A stretch of DNA of 64,000 bases from Hafnia alvei (GTDB lineage: Bacteria; Pseudomonadota; Gammaproteobacteria; Enterobacterales; Enterobacteriaceae), in assembly GCF_964063325.1 (NCBI RefSeq), contig NZ_OZ061315.1, forward strand, positions 930,001-994,000, in the 5' to 3' direction. This document shows, one piece after another, positions 63,641 to 64,000 of the stretch (position 1 is the stretch's first letter; every line of letters begins with the position of its first letter). Below the pieces are notes generated by a model. That model made no database searches, was not told the DNA's origin, and saw nothing but the letters and a program-made list of their open reading frames with translations. The translations under genes were made by a program, and so were the position numbers.

Positions 63641-64000
63641 AGCCCCCCAAGATCAAACAGCTCCATTGACTACAGGCGAACGCCTGCGCCAAGGGCGCGA
63701 AAAGTTAGAACTTACACAGCAGGCTGTTGCAGAACGTCTGTGCCTGAAAGTTTCAACGGTTCGCGATATTGAAGAAGACAAGGCTCCGGCTGATTTGGCC
63801 TCAACGTTTTTGCGTGGATATATTCGTTCCTATGCAAAACTGGTCCATATCCCGGAAGACGAACTAACGCCGCTGTTAGAAAAGCAGGCGCCGTTGAAGG
63901 CGGCAAAAGTTGCGCCGATGCAAAGCTTCTCACTGGGTAAAAAACGCAAAAAGCGCGATGGTTGGCTGATGATGTTTACCTGGTTGGTGGTATTTGTGGT
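63630..64000 (+). CDS. rodZ: RodZ, cell-shape cytoskeletal protein (5' part, runs off the window)
   Basis: The first 123 codons are present. They encode MNTEAPQDQTAPLTTGERLR, a helix-turn-helix Cro/C1-type domain (TQQAVAERLCLKVSTVRDIE, DLASTFLRGYIRSYAKL), the basic KKRKKRDGW juxtamembrane segment and the start of the membrane helix. RodZ links MreB filaments to the wall-synthesis machinery. The start overlaps the pilW end. The periplasmic part and stop lie beyond the window. Confidence 0.95.
   Translation, partial: MNTEAPQDQTAPLTTGERLRQGREKLELTQQAVAERLCLKVSTVRDIEEDKAPADLASTFLRGYIRSYAKLVHIPEDELTPLLEKQAPLKAAKVAPMQSFSLGKKRKKRDGWLMMFTWLVVFV

Overview
The window comes from a member of the Enterobacterales. 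Its housekeeping genes are near-identical in length, motifs and order to Escherichia coli (rrn-aspU-yafD-mltD-gloB-yafS-rnhA-dnaQ-aspV; hmp/glyA; suhB-trmJ-isc-pepB-sseB-yfhM-pbpC; ndk-rlmN-pilW-rodZ). ERIC elements are also present. The combination of an E. coli-like backbone with different accessory genes suggests a Hafnia-like genus. That is an inference from gene content, not a computed assignment.

Layout. 1-3.6 kb: tail of a ribosomal RNA operon (3' part of a spacer tRNA-Glu, 23S, 5S, tRNA-Asp). 3.8-9.2 kb: yafD, mltD, gloB, yafS, rnhA, dnaQ and a second identical tRNA-Asp. 9.4-21.3 kb: an accessory block on the + strand that reads as polyamine breakdown. It has a LysR regulator, two gamma-aminobutyraldehyde dehydrogenase paralogues, a YdcSTUV-type ABC importer, a Tat-exported spermidine dehydrogenase-like flavoenzyme and a three-haem cytochrome c. 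21.4-28.3 kb: a sugar locus with a ROK repressor divergent from a DUF5107/TPR protein, a sugar-porter and an aldose 1-epimerase. 28.9-34.6 kb: hmp, glyA, a C-terminally short csiE and a ZevAB-like metal transport pair. 35.2-43.1 kb: suhB, trmJ and the complete iscRSUA-hscBA-fdx-iscX iron-sulfur operon. 43.3-53.1 kb: pepB, sseB with a His-rich N-terminus, the alpha-2-macroglobulin yfhM and its partner pbpC. 53.1-60.4 kb: an Rhs toxin/immunity island between pbpC and ndk, on the - strand. 60.8-64 kb: ndk, rlmN, pilW and the start of rodZ.

Working together. The polyamine block suggests a route in which spermidine is oxidised outside the cytoplasmic membrane, electrons leave through the cytochrome c, and the aminoaldehyde or diamine product is imported by YdcSTUV and oxidised to an amino acid inside. 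The Rhs island holds a full-length core whose toxin tip is put out of frame by one base at a G-run, a signal-peptide-bearing candidate immunity protein, a displaced second tip (also broken by one base, in an A-run), two further candidate immunity genes and a decayed third tip. Both breaks lie in homopolymers, so sequencing error, phase variation and true decay all remain open.

Non-coding structure is rich. There are two ERIC elements (one with an internal insertion), a family of long imperfect palindromes in the ydc operon and after the sugar locus, and a G/C-rich repeat family of the CCCTCCCC...GGGGAGGG type. Recognisable operators exist for NsrR (hmp), PurR (glyA) and IscR (isc).
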